This document shows, piece by piece, positions 46,456 through 54,271 of a DNA stretch of 64,000 nucleotides. Below the pieces are notes generated by a model that was not told where the DNA came from, searched no databases, and saw nothing but the letters and a program-made list of their open reading frames with translations. The DNA comes from Geobacter sp. AOG2 (GTDB lineage Bacteria; Desulfobacterota; Desulfuromonadia; Geobacterales; Pseudopelobacteraceae). Each line of letters opens with the position of its first letter. Position 1 is the stretch's first letter. The stretch covers positions 3,131,574-3,195,573 of the forward strand of contig NZ_BLJA01000001.1 in the NCBI RefSeq assembly GCF_019972295.1, in the 5' to 3' direction. Made by a program: the position numbers and the translations under genes.

Positions 46456-47988
46456 ATGGTACAAAGCTGTATCAACTCTCGTAAGGGTAATGAAGCCTTT
46501 TACAAGGCATCCCTGCCGCTACGCAGCTTGCGGCGGCTATGCGCAACCGTAATCCTCGCTGCACTCACCCTTCTTGCACCCCTTGCAGTTATGGCCGAAG
46601 AGACAACGGCCCCGGCAGCGTCACCGGCAGCAACCGCAGCGGCCCCTTCGGCAGCGGCTCCGGCCGCCATGGCGACGCCGGCCGCTCCGGCCACGCCGCC
46701 CGACGTCAAGCCGGTGCTGAACACCGGCGACACCGCCTGGATGCTGGTTTCCTCGGCCCTGGTGCTCTTGATGATCCCCGGCCTGGCCCTCTTCTACGGC
46801 GGCATGGTCCGTCAGAAGAACGTGCTCTCCACCATGATGCATTCCTTTGTGGCCATGGGCATCGTCGGCGTCCAGTGGGCGGTCATCGGCTATTCGCTCG
46901 CCTTTGCCCCCGACCTTGGGGGCGGCCTGGTGGGTAACTTCAGCAAGTTCATGCTGAACGGCCTGATCATCATGAAGGATGCGGCCAGCGGCACGGTGGA
47001 CTGGGCCCTGTTCCAGAACTACACCAAGGAGCCGGGCGCAATCCCCGAGTTGGTCTTCGCCATGTACCAGGCCATGTTCGCCATGATCACCGTGGCCCTC
47101 GTCTCCGGCGCCCTGGCGGAACGCGTCAAGTTCTCGGCCTACTGTCTGTTCGTCCTGCTGTGGACCACGCTGGTCTATGACCCCCTGGCTCACTGGGTCT
47201 GGATGACCGACGGCTGGCTCTTCAAGAAGGGAGCCCTGGACTTTGCCGGCGGTACGGTCGTCCATCTCTCCTCCGGTATCTCCGCGCTGGCTTTCCTGGT
47301 GTTTCTCGGCAAGCGTCACGGCTACCCCCACGAGCGCATGGCTCCCCATAACCTGCCGCTGACCCTGCTGGGCGTCGGCCTGCTCTGGTTCGGCTGGTTC
47401 GGGTTCAATGCCGGTTCCGCGATTGTCGGCGCCAACAACTCCGACGCGGCCGGTGGCCTGGCCGCCCTGGCCTTCGCCACCACCACCATCGCCCCGGCCG
47501 CCGCCGGCCTCTCCTGGATGATCGCCGAATGGATCCATGCCGGCAAACCCAGCGCCCTGGGCTTCGGTTCGGGTGTCGTGGCCGGTCTGGTCGTCATCAC
47601 CCCGGCCGCCGGTTTCGTGCAGCCGGGCGCAGCCCTGCTCATGGGTGCTGCGGCGGGTATCATCTGCTACCTGGGCGTGCTGATGAAAGCCAAGCTGAAA
47701 TACGACGACTCCCTTGATGCCTTCGGCGTGCACGGCATCGGCGGGACCTTCGGCGCCATCCTGACCGGCGTCTTCGCCACCGTCGGCGCGACCGGCCTCC
47801 TGGCCGGCAATGCCAAGCAACTCATGATCCAGTTGATCGCCGTTGTGGCCGCGGGCGCCTATGCCTTCGTCGTCACCCTGATCATCTCGTTCGTTCTCGA
47901 CAAGACCATCGGCCTGCGTGTGGAAAAAGAAGACGAGATCATAGGCCTCGACCAGACGCAGCATTCCGAAGCAGGCTACAATATGTAA
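46456..47988 (+). CDS. amtB: Ammonium transporter AmtB (copy 2)
   Basis: The 510-residue protein has a signal region (LCATVILAALTLLAPLAVMA near 30-47), a Pro/Ala-rich linker to about residue 85, and then eleven channel helices starting TGDTAWMLVSSALVLLMIPG. Pore histidines lie in DFAGGTVVHLSSG and GVHGIGGTFGA. It is closer to the classic AmtB form than copy 1, so the two modules are not recent duplicates at the transporter level. GGAGG precedes the ATG. It ends close before the kinase gene. Confidence 0.96.
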   Translation: MVQSCINSRKGNEAFYKASLPLRSLRRLCATVILAALTLLAPLAVMAEETTAPAASPAATAAAPSAAAPAAMATPAAPATPPDVKPVLNTGDTAWMLVSSALVLLMIPGLALFYGGMVRQKNVLSTMMHSFVAMGIVGVQWAVIGYSLAFAPDLGGGLVGNFSKFMLNGLIIMKDAASGTVDWALFQNYTKEPGAIPELVFAMYQAMFAMITVALVSGALAERVKFSAYCLFVLLWTTLVYDPLAHWVWMTDGWLFKKGALDFAGGTVVHLSSGISALAFLVFLGKRHGYPHERMAPHNLPLTLLGVGLLWFGWFGFNAGSAIVGANNSDAAGGLAALAFATTTIAPAAAGLSWMIAEWIHAGKPSALGFGSGVVAGLVVITPAAGFVQPGAALLMGAAAGIICYLGVLMKAKLKYDDSLDAFGVHGIGGTFGAILTGVFATVGATGLLAGNAKQLMIQLIAVVAAGAYAFVVTLIISFVLDKTIGLRVEKEDEIIGLDQTQHSEAGYNM

Positions 47989-48075
47989 CCGGTCTTCTCC
48001 TCTGTGTAAAACCCCAGGAAGCCGCCCCTTTGCGGGCGGCTTCCGCCCATGCACCCCTGCGACGCCGGAGCTCAC

Positions 48076-48822
48076 ATGAAGACCCTGGCAGACAAGCATA
48101 ATAACGACAACATCAATGAAGAACTGCTCAAACAGATGGCTTATAACGAAAAAATGGCCGAATTGGGGAGGATTTCGTCAGGTGTTGTCCACGAACTGAA
48201 CGCCCCCCTCTCCGTGATTACCTCAGCTGCCCAGTTGATCCTGCGGGAGAAGGAGGTACCCGAATTCGTCCGCGAAATGGTCGGCCGCATCAGGTCCGAA
48301 GCTCAGCGCCTCTCGCAGTTGACGCGCGGCTTGCTCAATTTCAGCAGGCAGGACGAGGCCACGGAGGAGACGGACATCAACCTGGCGGTCGAGTTCATCC
48401 TCGACTTCCTTCTGTACGAGGCGGCCAAGCGCGGCGTCACCGTGTTGCGCAATCTGGATTATCACTTGCAGGCGATCAGGATGGACGGCAACCTGCTCAA
48501 GCAGATCCTGCTCAATATCATCATGAATTCCCTGCAGGCCATGGAGGATGGGGGCGGAAGGCTCCTGGTCGAAACCTCCGCCAATTCCGAGGGAGAGGTG
48601 CAGATCGTCATCGCCGATACCGGGCCCGGCATACCGGAGGACGTGCAAAAGAGGATCTTCGAACCGTATTTCACCACCAAGAAACCGGGGGAGGGGACCG
48701 GACTTGGGCTGTTCGTGACAAAGACACTGGTGGAAAACATGGGGGGGCGGATCGAGGTGCGCAGCCGCCGCAACCGGGGGACATCGTTCACCGTGACCTT
48801 TGTCGTGAAGGACGCGGAGTGA
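48076..48822 (+). CDS. Soluble sensor histidine kinase, NtrB-like catalytic part
   Basis: The 248-residue protein lacks a PAS or membrane domain and consists almost only of the kinase core: H-box SSGVVHELNAPLSV, N-box LLNIIMNSLQAM, G1 DTGPGI, F-box FEPYFTTK and G2 GTGLGLFVTK. The N-terminus has a short helical segment. The ATG at 48076 has GGAG. It follows amtB copy 2 by 87 bases in the same direction and likely works with nitrogen regulation, but its response regulator is not in the window. Confidence 0.9.
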   Translation: MKTLADKHNNDNINEELLKQMAYNEKMAELGRISSGVVHELNAPLSVITSAAQLILREKEVPEFVREMVGRIRSEAQRLSQLTRGLLNFSRQDEATEETDINLAVEFILDFLLYEAAKRGVTVLRNLDYHLQAIRMDGNLLKQILLNIIMNSLQAMEDGGGRLLVETSANSEGEVQIVIADTGPGIPEDVQKRIFEPYFTTKKPGEGTGLGLFVTKTLVENMGGRIEVRSRRNRGTSFTVTFVVKDAE

Positions 48823-48839
48823 ACCCGCTACAGTAACAA

Positions 48840-48869
48840 GCCGCTCCGGTTGCCGGGAGCGGCCTTTTT
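48840..48869 (+). terminator. Intrinsic terminator after the kinase gene
   Basis: An 8-bp stem GCCGCTCC/GGAGCGGC with an 8-base loop is followed by CTTTTT. It ends the plus-strand ammonium cluster before the convergent cbpA gene. Confidence 0.85.
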
Positions 48870-48905
48870 GTCTGATCTTCCGCCGTAAAAATTTTTCGGC
48901 TTTCC

Positions 48906-49805
48906 TTACAGGCCGCTTTCGGCCAACTCCTCCACCAGCTTTTTCTGCTCCGCGCTCAGGGACCCCGGCACCTGGATGGTGACCTTCACGTAGAGATCCC
49001 CCTTGGTGTTCGAGCCCAGCGGCTTCACGCCGCATCCCTTCAGGCGGATCTTCGTGCCGGGCTGGATGCCCGCCGGCACCTTGATGCGCTTGTCCCCTTC
49101 CAGGGTCGGCACATCCAGCGACGTCCCCAGGCAGGCGGCGCTGAAGGGTATGGAACGCTCCACGAACAGGTCGCCCCCGTCGCGGGTAAAGACCGGATCG
49201 GCCAGCACCCGGATGATCAGGTAGAGATCCCCCTGCGGGCCGCCGCCGTCCCCCGGCCCACCCTTGCCGGCAATACGGATCTTGCTGCCGTTTTCCACGC
49301 CGGCCGGGATCTTGACCTTCAACTCCTCGCGGTTGCCGTTCCTGCGGAAGGCCACCAGCTTTTCGGCTCCCTGGGCGGCGTCGCGGAAGGTGACGTCGGT
49401 CTCCATCTCGTGGTCCGCACCCTTTTGGGGCGCCGCCCGGAAACCGCCCCGCCCGCCGCCGCGCCCGAAGGCCCCGCCGAACAGCCGCGAAAAGATGTCC
49501 TCGCCCCCGCCCGCGCCCATATCCTTGTAGGCATTGCCGAAGTCGAAACCGCGGAAGATGTCCTCCTGGCTATACTGCCGATGAAAGCCGCTGGAGCCGA
49601 AGGTGTCGTACTCCTCTTTCTTCTTGGCGTCGGAGAGCACGGCATAGGCCTCGTTGATCTCCTTGAACTTGTCCTCGGAAGCCTTGTCCCCAGGGTTGCG
49701 GTCCGGGTGATACTTGACCGCCAGCTTGCGGAAGGCCTTCTTGATCTCGTCCGGGGTGGCGTTCTTCTCGACCCCAAGGGCCTTGTAATAATCCGTCTGT
49801 GCCAT
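48906..49805 (-). CDS. cbpA: DnaJ/CbpA-type co-chaperone without zinc domain
   Basis: The 299-residue protein has an N-terminal J domain with the HPD motif ([10 protein letters not shown]), a Gly/Phe-rich segment ([10 protein letters not shown]) near 110-120, and a C-terminal substrate-binding region ([36 protein letters not shown]). The four-repeat cysteine zinc domain of DnaJ is absent, so it is a CbpA-type partner of DnaK. The ATG at 49805 has GGATGG upstream; an in-frame ATG three codons earlier is also possible. It is divergent from the phosphoesterase gene. Confidence 0.93.
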   Translation of the reverse strand: MAQTDYYKALGVEKNATPDEIKKAFRKLAVKYHPDRNPGDKASEDKFKEINEAYAVLSDAKKKEEYDTFGSSGFHRQYSQEDIFRGFDFGNAYKDMGAGGGEDIFSRLFGGAFGRGGGRGGFRAAPQKGADHEMETDVTFRDAAQGAEKLVAFRRNGNREELKVKIPAGVENGSKIRIAGKGGPGDGGGPQGDLYLIIRVLADPVFTRDGGDLFVERSIPFSAACLGTSLDVPTLEGDKRIKVPAGIQPGTKIRLKGCGVKPLGSNTKGDLYVKVTIQVPGSLSAEQKKLVEELAESGL

Positions 49806-49928
49806 TGTTTCCATCCTTTATCGTGCTTCTCTCACCACGAAATGTAATGGTTGGACGGCCTCCTGTCAATGAATCCCTTCGGGGCCGCCCCCACATTTCT
49901 CCGCCCGGCCCCAAAAAGTTCACACACT

Positions 49929-49945
49929 CTTAACCTGACCTTAAC
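49929..49945 (+). promoter_or_regulatory. CTTAAC direct repeat with 11-bp period
   Basis: CTTAAC at 49929-49934 is repeated at 49940-49945, exactly 11 bp apart, about 120 bp upstream of the phosphoesterase gene. OmpR/PhoB-type regulators bind such one-turn direct repeats. No good promoter was fixed next to it, and the link to phosphate control is inference from the gene product. Confidence 0.35.
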
Positions 49946-50062
49946 GCCATCATCGGAGATAGTCTGGTACTTACTCCTCTGGAGCATCGGCACGCAACCG
50001 GGCTTCCCGGAGGCTTCGGGCGGCAGTCGCAACCTATACCAGATGAAGGAGGAAACGTACGC

Positions 50063-51922
50063 ATGTCACACAATGATGAGAACAAGGAGCTTGAACCGGG
50101 AACGGTCGCGGGCATCGGCCGGCGCGAGTTCATCAAGCGCACCGCCGCCGGAGCCGGCGCAATGGCGGTGGGCATGGTCATGGGAGGCTGCGGGACCTCG
50201 TCGTCCGCGTCCACGACCAGCACGGTCGCCGCCGCGGTGCCGTCCAAGACCGCCTGGAAATTCGCCGTCATGAACGACTCCCAGTGGACCCAGGTCGATG
50301 ACGGCTACAACCCCAACGGCACGCCGGTGGACATCATCAACAAGCTGAACCGGGAGTTCATCGACAAGGGCGTCAAGTTCGTGGTGCAGACCGGCGACCT
50401 GACGGAAAAAGCGAGCTCCACCACCACTACCACCGCCACCAAGACCGTCAACGGCACGACCACGACCTACACCTACACGAACGTCGCCGCCGAGGACACG
50501 CATGCGCTCTTCGCCCAGGCCCTGTACAACGCCGGGATCGGCTTTTTCCCCCTGCGCGGCAACCACGACAGCGCCACAACCACGGCCACCGAGTTCCAGC
50601 GGGCCTTCCCCCAGACCCAGAACGGCCAGATGAACGCGACGCCGGCGGATATCCTGAGCCTCAGCAATCCCGATTCCGACCTCCAGGCTTCCCCTACCAA
50701 GACCGGTTCCGCCTTCACCATGGGGTCCAACTTCAGCAGCCCCAGCACCAGCGCCAATAACCTCCTGGGGCTCTCCTACTCCTTCGACTACGGCAATGTC
50801 CGCTTCGTGCTGCTGGATCAGTTCAACACCGTCGACGGCCTCAATGCCGACGGCACCACCGCCTATTCCCTCGGAACGTCCATCGCCGCGCAGCAGAGCT
50901 GGATCGACACCGTCCTGGCCGGCAAGCCCACCGGCGGCCACGCCTTTGTCTTCAGCCACAAAGGCATGATCACCGAAGACCACACGGACGTCCTCTTCGG
51001 CTCCGACCCGTCGGCCACCAACTCTCCGGGGCTGGACGCCTTCATCACCAGCCTGCAGAACAACAAGGCCGGGTACCTCTTCTGCGGCCACGACCACATG
51101 TACGACCGCAGCCTGGTGGCGACCTCCGACGGCACGAGCGCCAAGGTGATGCAGATCGTGGGCGCTTCCAACAGCAGCAAATTCTACTATCCCGCCAACC
51201 CCTCCAACGACGCCACCTACTGCGGCGGCAAGCGCCAGACCCTTGCCAAGCAGGAACTGAACACCATCGGCTATTGCCTCGTGACCGTCGACGGCTCGCA
51301 CGTGACGGTGGACTACTACTCCGCTCCCGCCTATCCCTCGCCGGTCAACGGCGGGGTGATCGCCACCACCCCGACCCTCACCTTCACCAAGCGGGAGACC
51401 TTCGGTTACAGCCTGAACGGCAGCCAGTTCGTGGTGGCGGCCGGCGCCGCCTACACCACGGTGCAGGACACCAGCCCGGCCGGCAGCGGCACCGTCGCCA
51501 AGGTCCTGGCCGGTTCCAACGGCTACACCGTGACCGACCCCTCGGGCCGCTTCTTCAGCGCCGTCGTCAACACCGGCTGGTATGCGGCCAACAGCACCGC
51601 CAGCGACATCCTGCTGCTGCGGGGCATGTCGGCCTCCCTGGGGAGCACCCAGACCGATATCTTCGCCATCTCCATGACCTATGACAAGACCAAGGTGACC
51701 GACGCCCAGGTCCAGGCCGGTACGTTCGCCCTGGCCACCCCGGACGACAGCGGCAACTGGACCAACGCCGTGAACAAGAGCACCGGCGGCACCAAGAAGT
51801 TCGTGCTCGGCGCCTGGAAATCCAGTTACACCCTGGGTACTTACGGCGTGGATACCGCCAGCGGCACCGTGTGGGCCGTCATCAACTACAACGGTTGCTT
51901 CGCCGCCGTGGCCGGCGTCTAG
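50063..51922 (+). CDS. Tat-exported lipoprotein metallophosphoesterase
   Basis: The 619-residue protein has a twin-arginine signal, GIGRREFIKR (Arg20, Arg21), and a lipobox-like GGCG with Cys43, so it is probably a Tat-exported lipoprotein. The calcineurin-type metallophosphoesterase core spans about 65-420: FAVMNDSQWT, VQTGDLTE, LRGNHDS, FSHKGM and FCGHDHMYDRS give the metal ligands. Residues 440-619 form a Gly/Ser/Thr-rich beta domain of unknown role. It lies 18 bases upstream of tatA. The substrate is unknown; export after folding with metal fits use of the Tat route. Confidence 0.9.
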   Translation: MSHNDENKELEPGTVAGIGRREFIKRTAAGAGAMAVGMVMGGCGTSSSASTTSTVAAAVPSKTAWKFAVMNDSQWTQVDDGYNPNGTPVDIINKLNREFIDKGVKFVVQTGDLTEKASSTTTTTATKTVNGTTTTYTYTNVAAEDTHALFAQALYNAGIGFFPLRGNHDSATTTATEFQRAFPQTQNGQMNATPADILSLSNPDSDLQASPTKTGSAFTMGSNFSSPSTSANNLLGLSYSFDYGNVRFVLLDQFNTVDGLNADGTTAYSLGTSIAAQQSWIDTVLAGKPTGGHAFVFSHKGMITEDHTDVLFGSDPSATNSPGLDAFITSLQNNKAGYLFCGHDHMYDRSLVATSDGTSAKVMQIVGASNSSKFYYPANPSNDATYCGGKRQTLAKQELNTIGYCLVTVDGSHVTVDYYSAPAYPSPVNGGVIATTPTLTFTKRETFGYSLNGSQFVVAAGAAYTTVQDTSPAGSGTVAKVLAGSNGYTVTDPSGRFFSAVVNTGWYAANSTASDILLLRGMSASLGSTQTDIFAISMTYDKTKVTDAQVQAGTFALATPDDSGNWTNAVNKSTGGTKKFVLGAWKSSYTLGTYGVDTASGTVWAVINYNGCFAAVAGV

Positions 51923-51940
51923 GACGCGGAAGGAGAGGGC

Positions 51941-52111
51941 ATGTTCGGATTCGGCGTACCGGAATTACTCATCATCCTCGCCATCGTCATGGTGATCTTC
52001 GGGGCCAGCCGCCTGCCGGAGATCGGCGGCGCCCTGGGCAAGACCATCCGCAACTTCAAAAAGGCGTCCGAAGGCAAGGACGAGATCGAGATCAAGGCGA
52101 AAGAGGTATAG
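51941..52111 (+). CDS. tatA: Twin-arginine translocase subunit TatA
   Basis: The 56-residue protein has the N-terminal transmembrane helix ([16 protein letters not shown]), the hinge [20 protein letters not shown] amphipathic helix, and a short charged tail ending EIEIKAKEV. This is the TatA/E family form, at the short end of its size range. GGAGAGG sits just before the ATG. It follows the Tat-dependent phosphoesterase by 18 bases, so the two are probably one transcript. The 3' end of the gene plus its terminator are duplicated at 53176-53301. Confidence 0.95.
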   Translation: MFGFGVPELLIILAIVMVIFGASRLPEIGGALGKTIRNFKKASEGKDEIEIKAKEV

Positions 52112-52134
52112 TGATCGCCACCGGCGTTAACGGT

Positions 52135-52169
52135 AAAGGCCCGCACATGGTCGTCATGTGCGGGCCTTT
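52135..52169 (+). terminator. Intrinsic terminator after tatA
   Basis: A perfect 15-bp stem AAAGGCCCGCACATG/CATGTGCGGGCCTTT with a 5-base loop, followed by GTATTTAA. The same terminator occurs 1.1 kb downstream after the duplicated tatA tail. Confidence 0.9.
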
Positions 52170-52173
52170 GTAT

Positions 52174-52213
52174 TTAAGTCCCTATAAAGCGATAAAGCAG
52201 CTACGTCCCTTTA
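52174..52213 (+). repeat. 40-bp repeat, copy A (partner at 53396-53435)
   Basis: TTAAGTCCCTATAAAGCGAT and the following AAAGCAGCTACGTCCC match 53396-53435 at about 36 of 40 bases. It lies directly after the tatA terminator and is part of the segmental duplication around the ferritin-like gene. Confidence 0.75.
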
Positions 52214-52350
52214 AGGGTACCCATCGGCACCGGGCTTAAATATGTCAATATGCAGACCTGATACCTCATTATTCCCCCTGATGGGAAATGCATAAGGTGT
52301 ACATCCAAATTGTTCATTTTATGTAGAATGGAGACCCGCCGGGGCTCCAC

Positions 52351-52836
52351 TCAATATTCCTTGAGATTGCTGAACTCGCCCCAGGCCAGGAAGTTTTTCG
52401 GCGACTCGACAAAGGAGTAGATGTTTTCGACGATGCTCAGGTGCTTCCGCTCCTCTTCGGCGATCTTGAGCAGGATCTCCCGGACCGCCTCGTCCTTTGC
52501 CTGATCGGCCGATTCCACGTAAAATCCGATCTCCTTCTCCTCTTCCTTTACCACGTGCAGGTACGCGTCGCGTTCGTTCTTCAGTTCCGTCATGAGTTCG
52601 CGCTTTGCCAGGAGGGGTTGGAAAACGCACGCGGCTTCCTCCAAAGCCTTGAATTGGGCCTTTGAGGGTTTGGCGTCCATTTTCATCTTTACCAGGGCAT
52701 CGCGGTGTTCCTCCTCGGATGCAGCCAGAAGGGTGAAGAGATTCTTCAACTCCGGCACGGTGGCCGCCGTTGCCAGCTCTTCGTAAAGCTTTCTGGATTC
52801 CTCTTCAATCTTGATGGCACAATCGAAAACATTCAT
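52351..52836 (-). CDS. Ferritin-like diiron protein (rubrerythrin-domain)
   Basis: The 161-residue protein is a four-helix bundle with two pairs of iron-ligand motifs: EEESRKLYEEL and SEEEHRDAL in the first half, EEEKEIGFY and AEEERKHLSIVE in the second. The rubredoxin-type cysteine domain of rubrerythrin is absent. It probably oxidises or stores iron, or reduces peroxide, in the cytoplasm. AGAGGAG precedes the ATG. It stands alone on the minus strand between the two copies of the tatA-tail duplication. Confidence 0.85.
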   Translation of the reverse strand: MNVFDCAIKIEEESRKLYEELATAATVPELKNLFTLLAASEEEHRDALVKMKMDAKPSKAQFKALEEAACVFQPLLAKRELMTELKNERDAYLHVVKEEEKEIGFYVESADQAKDEAVREILLKIAEEERKHLSIVENIYSFVESPKNFLAWGEFSNLKEY

Positions 52837-52898
52837 GGCTATCTCCTCTGTCTGGTGCGGGGAATGATGTGCACGTCAGGGGCAACCCTGAACTTTGA

Positions 52899-52910
52899 AC
52901 CCACGTGGGT
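52899..52910. promoter_or_regulatory. Palindrome and stem in the ferritin-like gene leader
   Basis: ACCCACGTGGGT is a perfect 12-bp palindrome about 65 bp upstream of the ferritin-like ATG. It is enclosed by GGGCAA (52880-52885) and TTGCCC (52913-52918), which can pair. It may be a repressor operator or a structured 5' leader; no iron-box (Fur) consensus is seen. Confidence 0.4.
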
Positions 52911-53045
52911 CATTGCCCTCCCCGGCCTTGTCCAGCATTATGTAAGGATAGTGTACCAGATGTTTTCCATATATCACGGCCGCTACCGTTGCGCGTCGGG
53001 CTGATACCTTCAGGCTTCGCGGACCGCTTTATATTTATTGCACCG

Positions 53046-53074
53046 CAAAGCCCCTCTGAATCGGAGGGGCTTTG
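53046..53074. terminator. Hairpin terminator-like element in the 52.8-53.5 kb gap
   Basis: A perfect 11-bp stem CAAAGCCCCTC/GAGGGGCTTTG with a 7-base loop lies about 210 bp upstream of the ferritin-like gene. No gene ends here on either strand. It may mark an unannotated short RNA or remain from a lost gene. Confidence 0.6.
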
Positions 53075-53175
53075 GTGGTTTGAAGAGTCCGGTTGTGTGG
53101 TGGAGAGGTTGGGGCGAGGGGGGGGTAGAGATGCCGGGGGAAAGGCGGTTTATGGGTTGCCGGTGGCCTGGTTAC

Positions 53176-53240
53176 TCCGCAATTTCAGAAAGGCGTCCGA
53201 AGGCAAGGACGAGATCGAGATCAAGGCGAAAGAGGTATAG
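53176..53240 (+). pseudogene. Duplicated 3' fragment of tatA
   Basis: Positions 53176-53298 match 52047-52169 with about five differences in 123 bases. The copy keeps the last 21 tatA codons in frame ([19 protein letters not shown] and stop) and the whole terminator, but lacks the transmembrane start. It has no start codon of its own in a TatA-like context. It is a remnant of a second tatA or of a segmental duplication. Confidence 0.85.
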
Positions 53241-53263
53241 CGATCTCCACCGGCGTTAACGGT

Positions 53264-53301
53264 AAAGGCCCGCACATGGTTGTCATGTGCGGGCCTTTTT
53301 T
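53264..53301 (+). terminator. Duplicated tatA terminator
   Basis: Same 15-bp stem as at 52135-52169, with one loop change, followed here by a better T-run (six T). Confidence 0.9.
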
Positions 53302-53395
53302 AATGGGATGCGCGGGGTGGTTTGTGTTCGTGTGGTGAAGCGGTCGGTGAGAGCTTGGGAGGGGGGATTCGATTGAAAAGAGGGGTGTTCCCTGC

Positions 53396-53435
53396 TTAAG
53401 GCCCTATAAAGCAATAAAGCTGCTACGTCCCCTTA
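53396..53435 (+). repeat. 40-bp repeat, copy B
   Basis: TTAAGGCCCTATAAAGCAAT and the following AAAGCTGCTACGTCCC correspond to 52174-52213. Compared with copy A, about 95 extra bases separate it from the terminator. Confidence 0.75.
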
Positions 53436-53491
53436 CGCCTCCCGTTTGCACTTTCCTGGTTGAGAATATTTAAATGTGTTGAACCTGGCCC

Positions 53492-54202
53492 CTAGAAGTC
53501 TCCTAATTTTGGTCGGCATTTAAGAGTTTGCAGAAATGATAACACGGAAAATTTCCACAGTCTCCAGCGGACGATTGATGCTTTCCCCGTTCGACGCCCT
53601 TCGTGCGGAACAGGGTGATTGTAAATACGTGCCGAAGCCTTGGCCAAAGCCCCGGATATCATAACGTTCGGGGCGAAAGAGTCATCTGGTATCTGTTTAG
53701 TGATATTTTTCAATAACTCGGAACGTACCAACCTGTAAGGAGTATTTACATCCATAACTCCTTTACCGAATATAGTTTCGACCGTCTGCCTCGATACAAA
53801 GCTAATGAACGAACGGCTATAACTTTGTTCCCTGCCCTGGCGAAAACCAAAGAGAGCGTCATATTCCTTTCTGCGATTCCATAATTCCTTGAAATGTTTA
53901 GGCTTCATCTCGTCATCGCTGTCAGTCTGGAAAATCCATTCGGCAAGATTAACGCCCATGTGGTAGCCCTGAAGAATAGTTGGACCGTGTCCACTGTTTT
54001 TTTTGTTGATAATTTTTATATGATCGTTTTGAGCAAATTGAGCCAGTTTGCTTTCAGTTCCGTCTCGTGATCCGTCATTTAACACAAGCATCACAAAGTT
54101 TATATTTAGACCTGACAGCTCCTTATACCAGGATAATACCACATGCTCAATGCAAGCCTCTTCATTGTATACTGGCATTACCAAGGCCAACTCAAATACC
54201 AT
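53492..54202 (-). CDS. Glycosyltransferase family 2 protein (polyprenyl-phosphate sugar transferase type)
   Basis: The 236-residue protein has the GT-A start LALVMPVYNEEACIEHVV, the LNDGSRDGT motif, KNSGHGPTILQGYHMG and the acidic metal site FQTDSDDEMK. No C-terminal membrane helices are seen. The form resembles dolichol/polyprenyl-phosphate sugar synthases. The adjacent GT-C gene could use the lipid-linked sugar it makes. The start is placed at the ATG at 54202 behind AAGGA; a TTG six codons earlier is possible. The region is AT-rich relative to its neighbours. Confidence 0.85.
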   Translation of the reverse strand: MVFELALVMPVYNEEACIEHVVLSWYKELSGLNINFVMLVLNDGSRDGTESKLAQFAQNDHIKIINKKNSGHGPTILQGYHMGVNLAEWIFQTDSDDEMKPKHFKELWNRRKEYDALFGFRQGREQSYSRSFISFVSRQTVETIFGKGVMDVNTPYRLVRSELLKNITKQIPDDSFAPNVMISGALAKASARIYNHPVPHEGRRTGKASIVRWRLWKFSVLSFLQTLKCRPKLGDF

Positions 54203-54271
54203 ATGGGCATCCTTTGTCAATATTCTCTGGTGATAAGTTTAATGATGTTATATCAGGTAATTTAGTCCATA

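Noticed and set aside
46621-48099. 492-codon minus-strand frame
   Set aside because: Antisense shadow of amtB copy 2 with Gly/Asp/His-rich filler composition.
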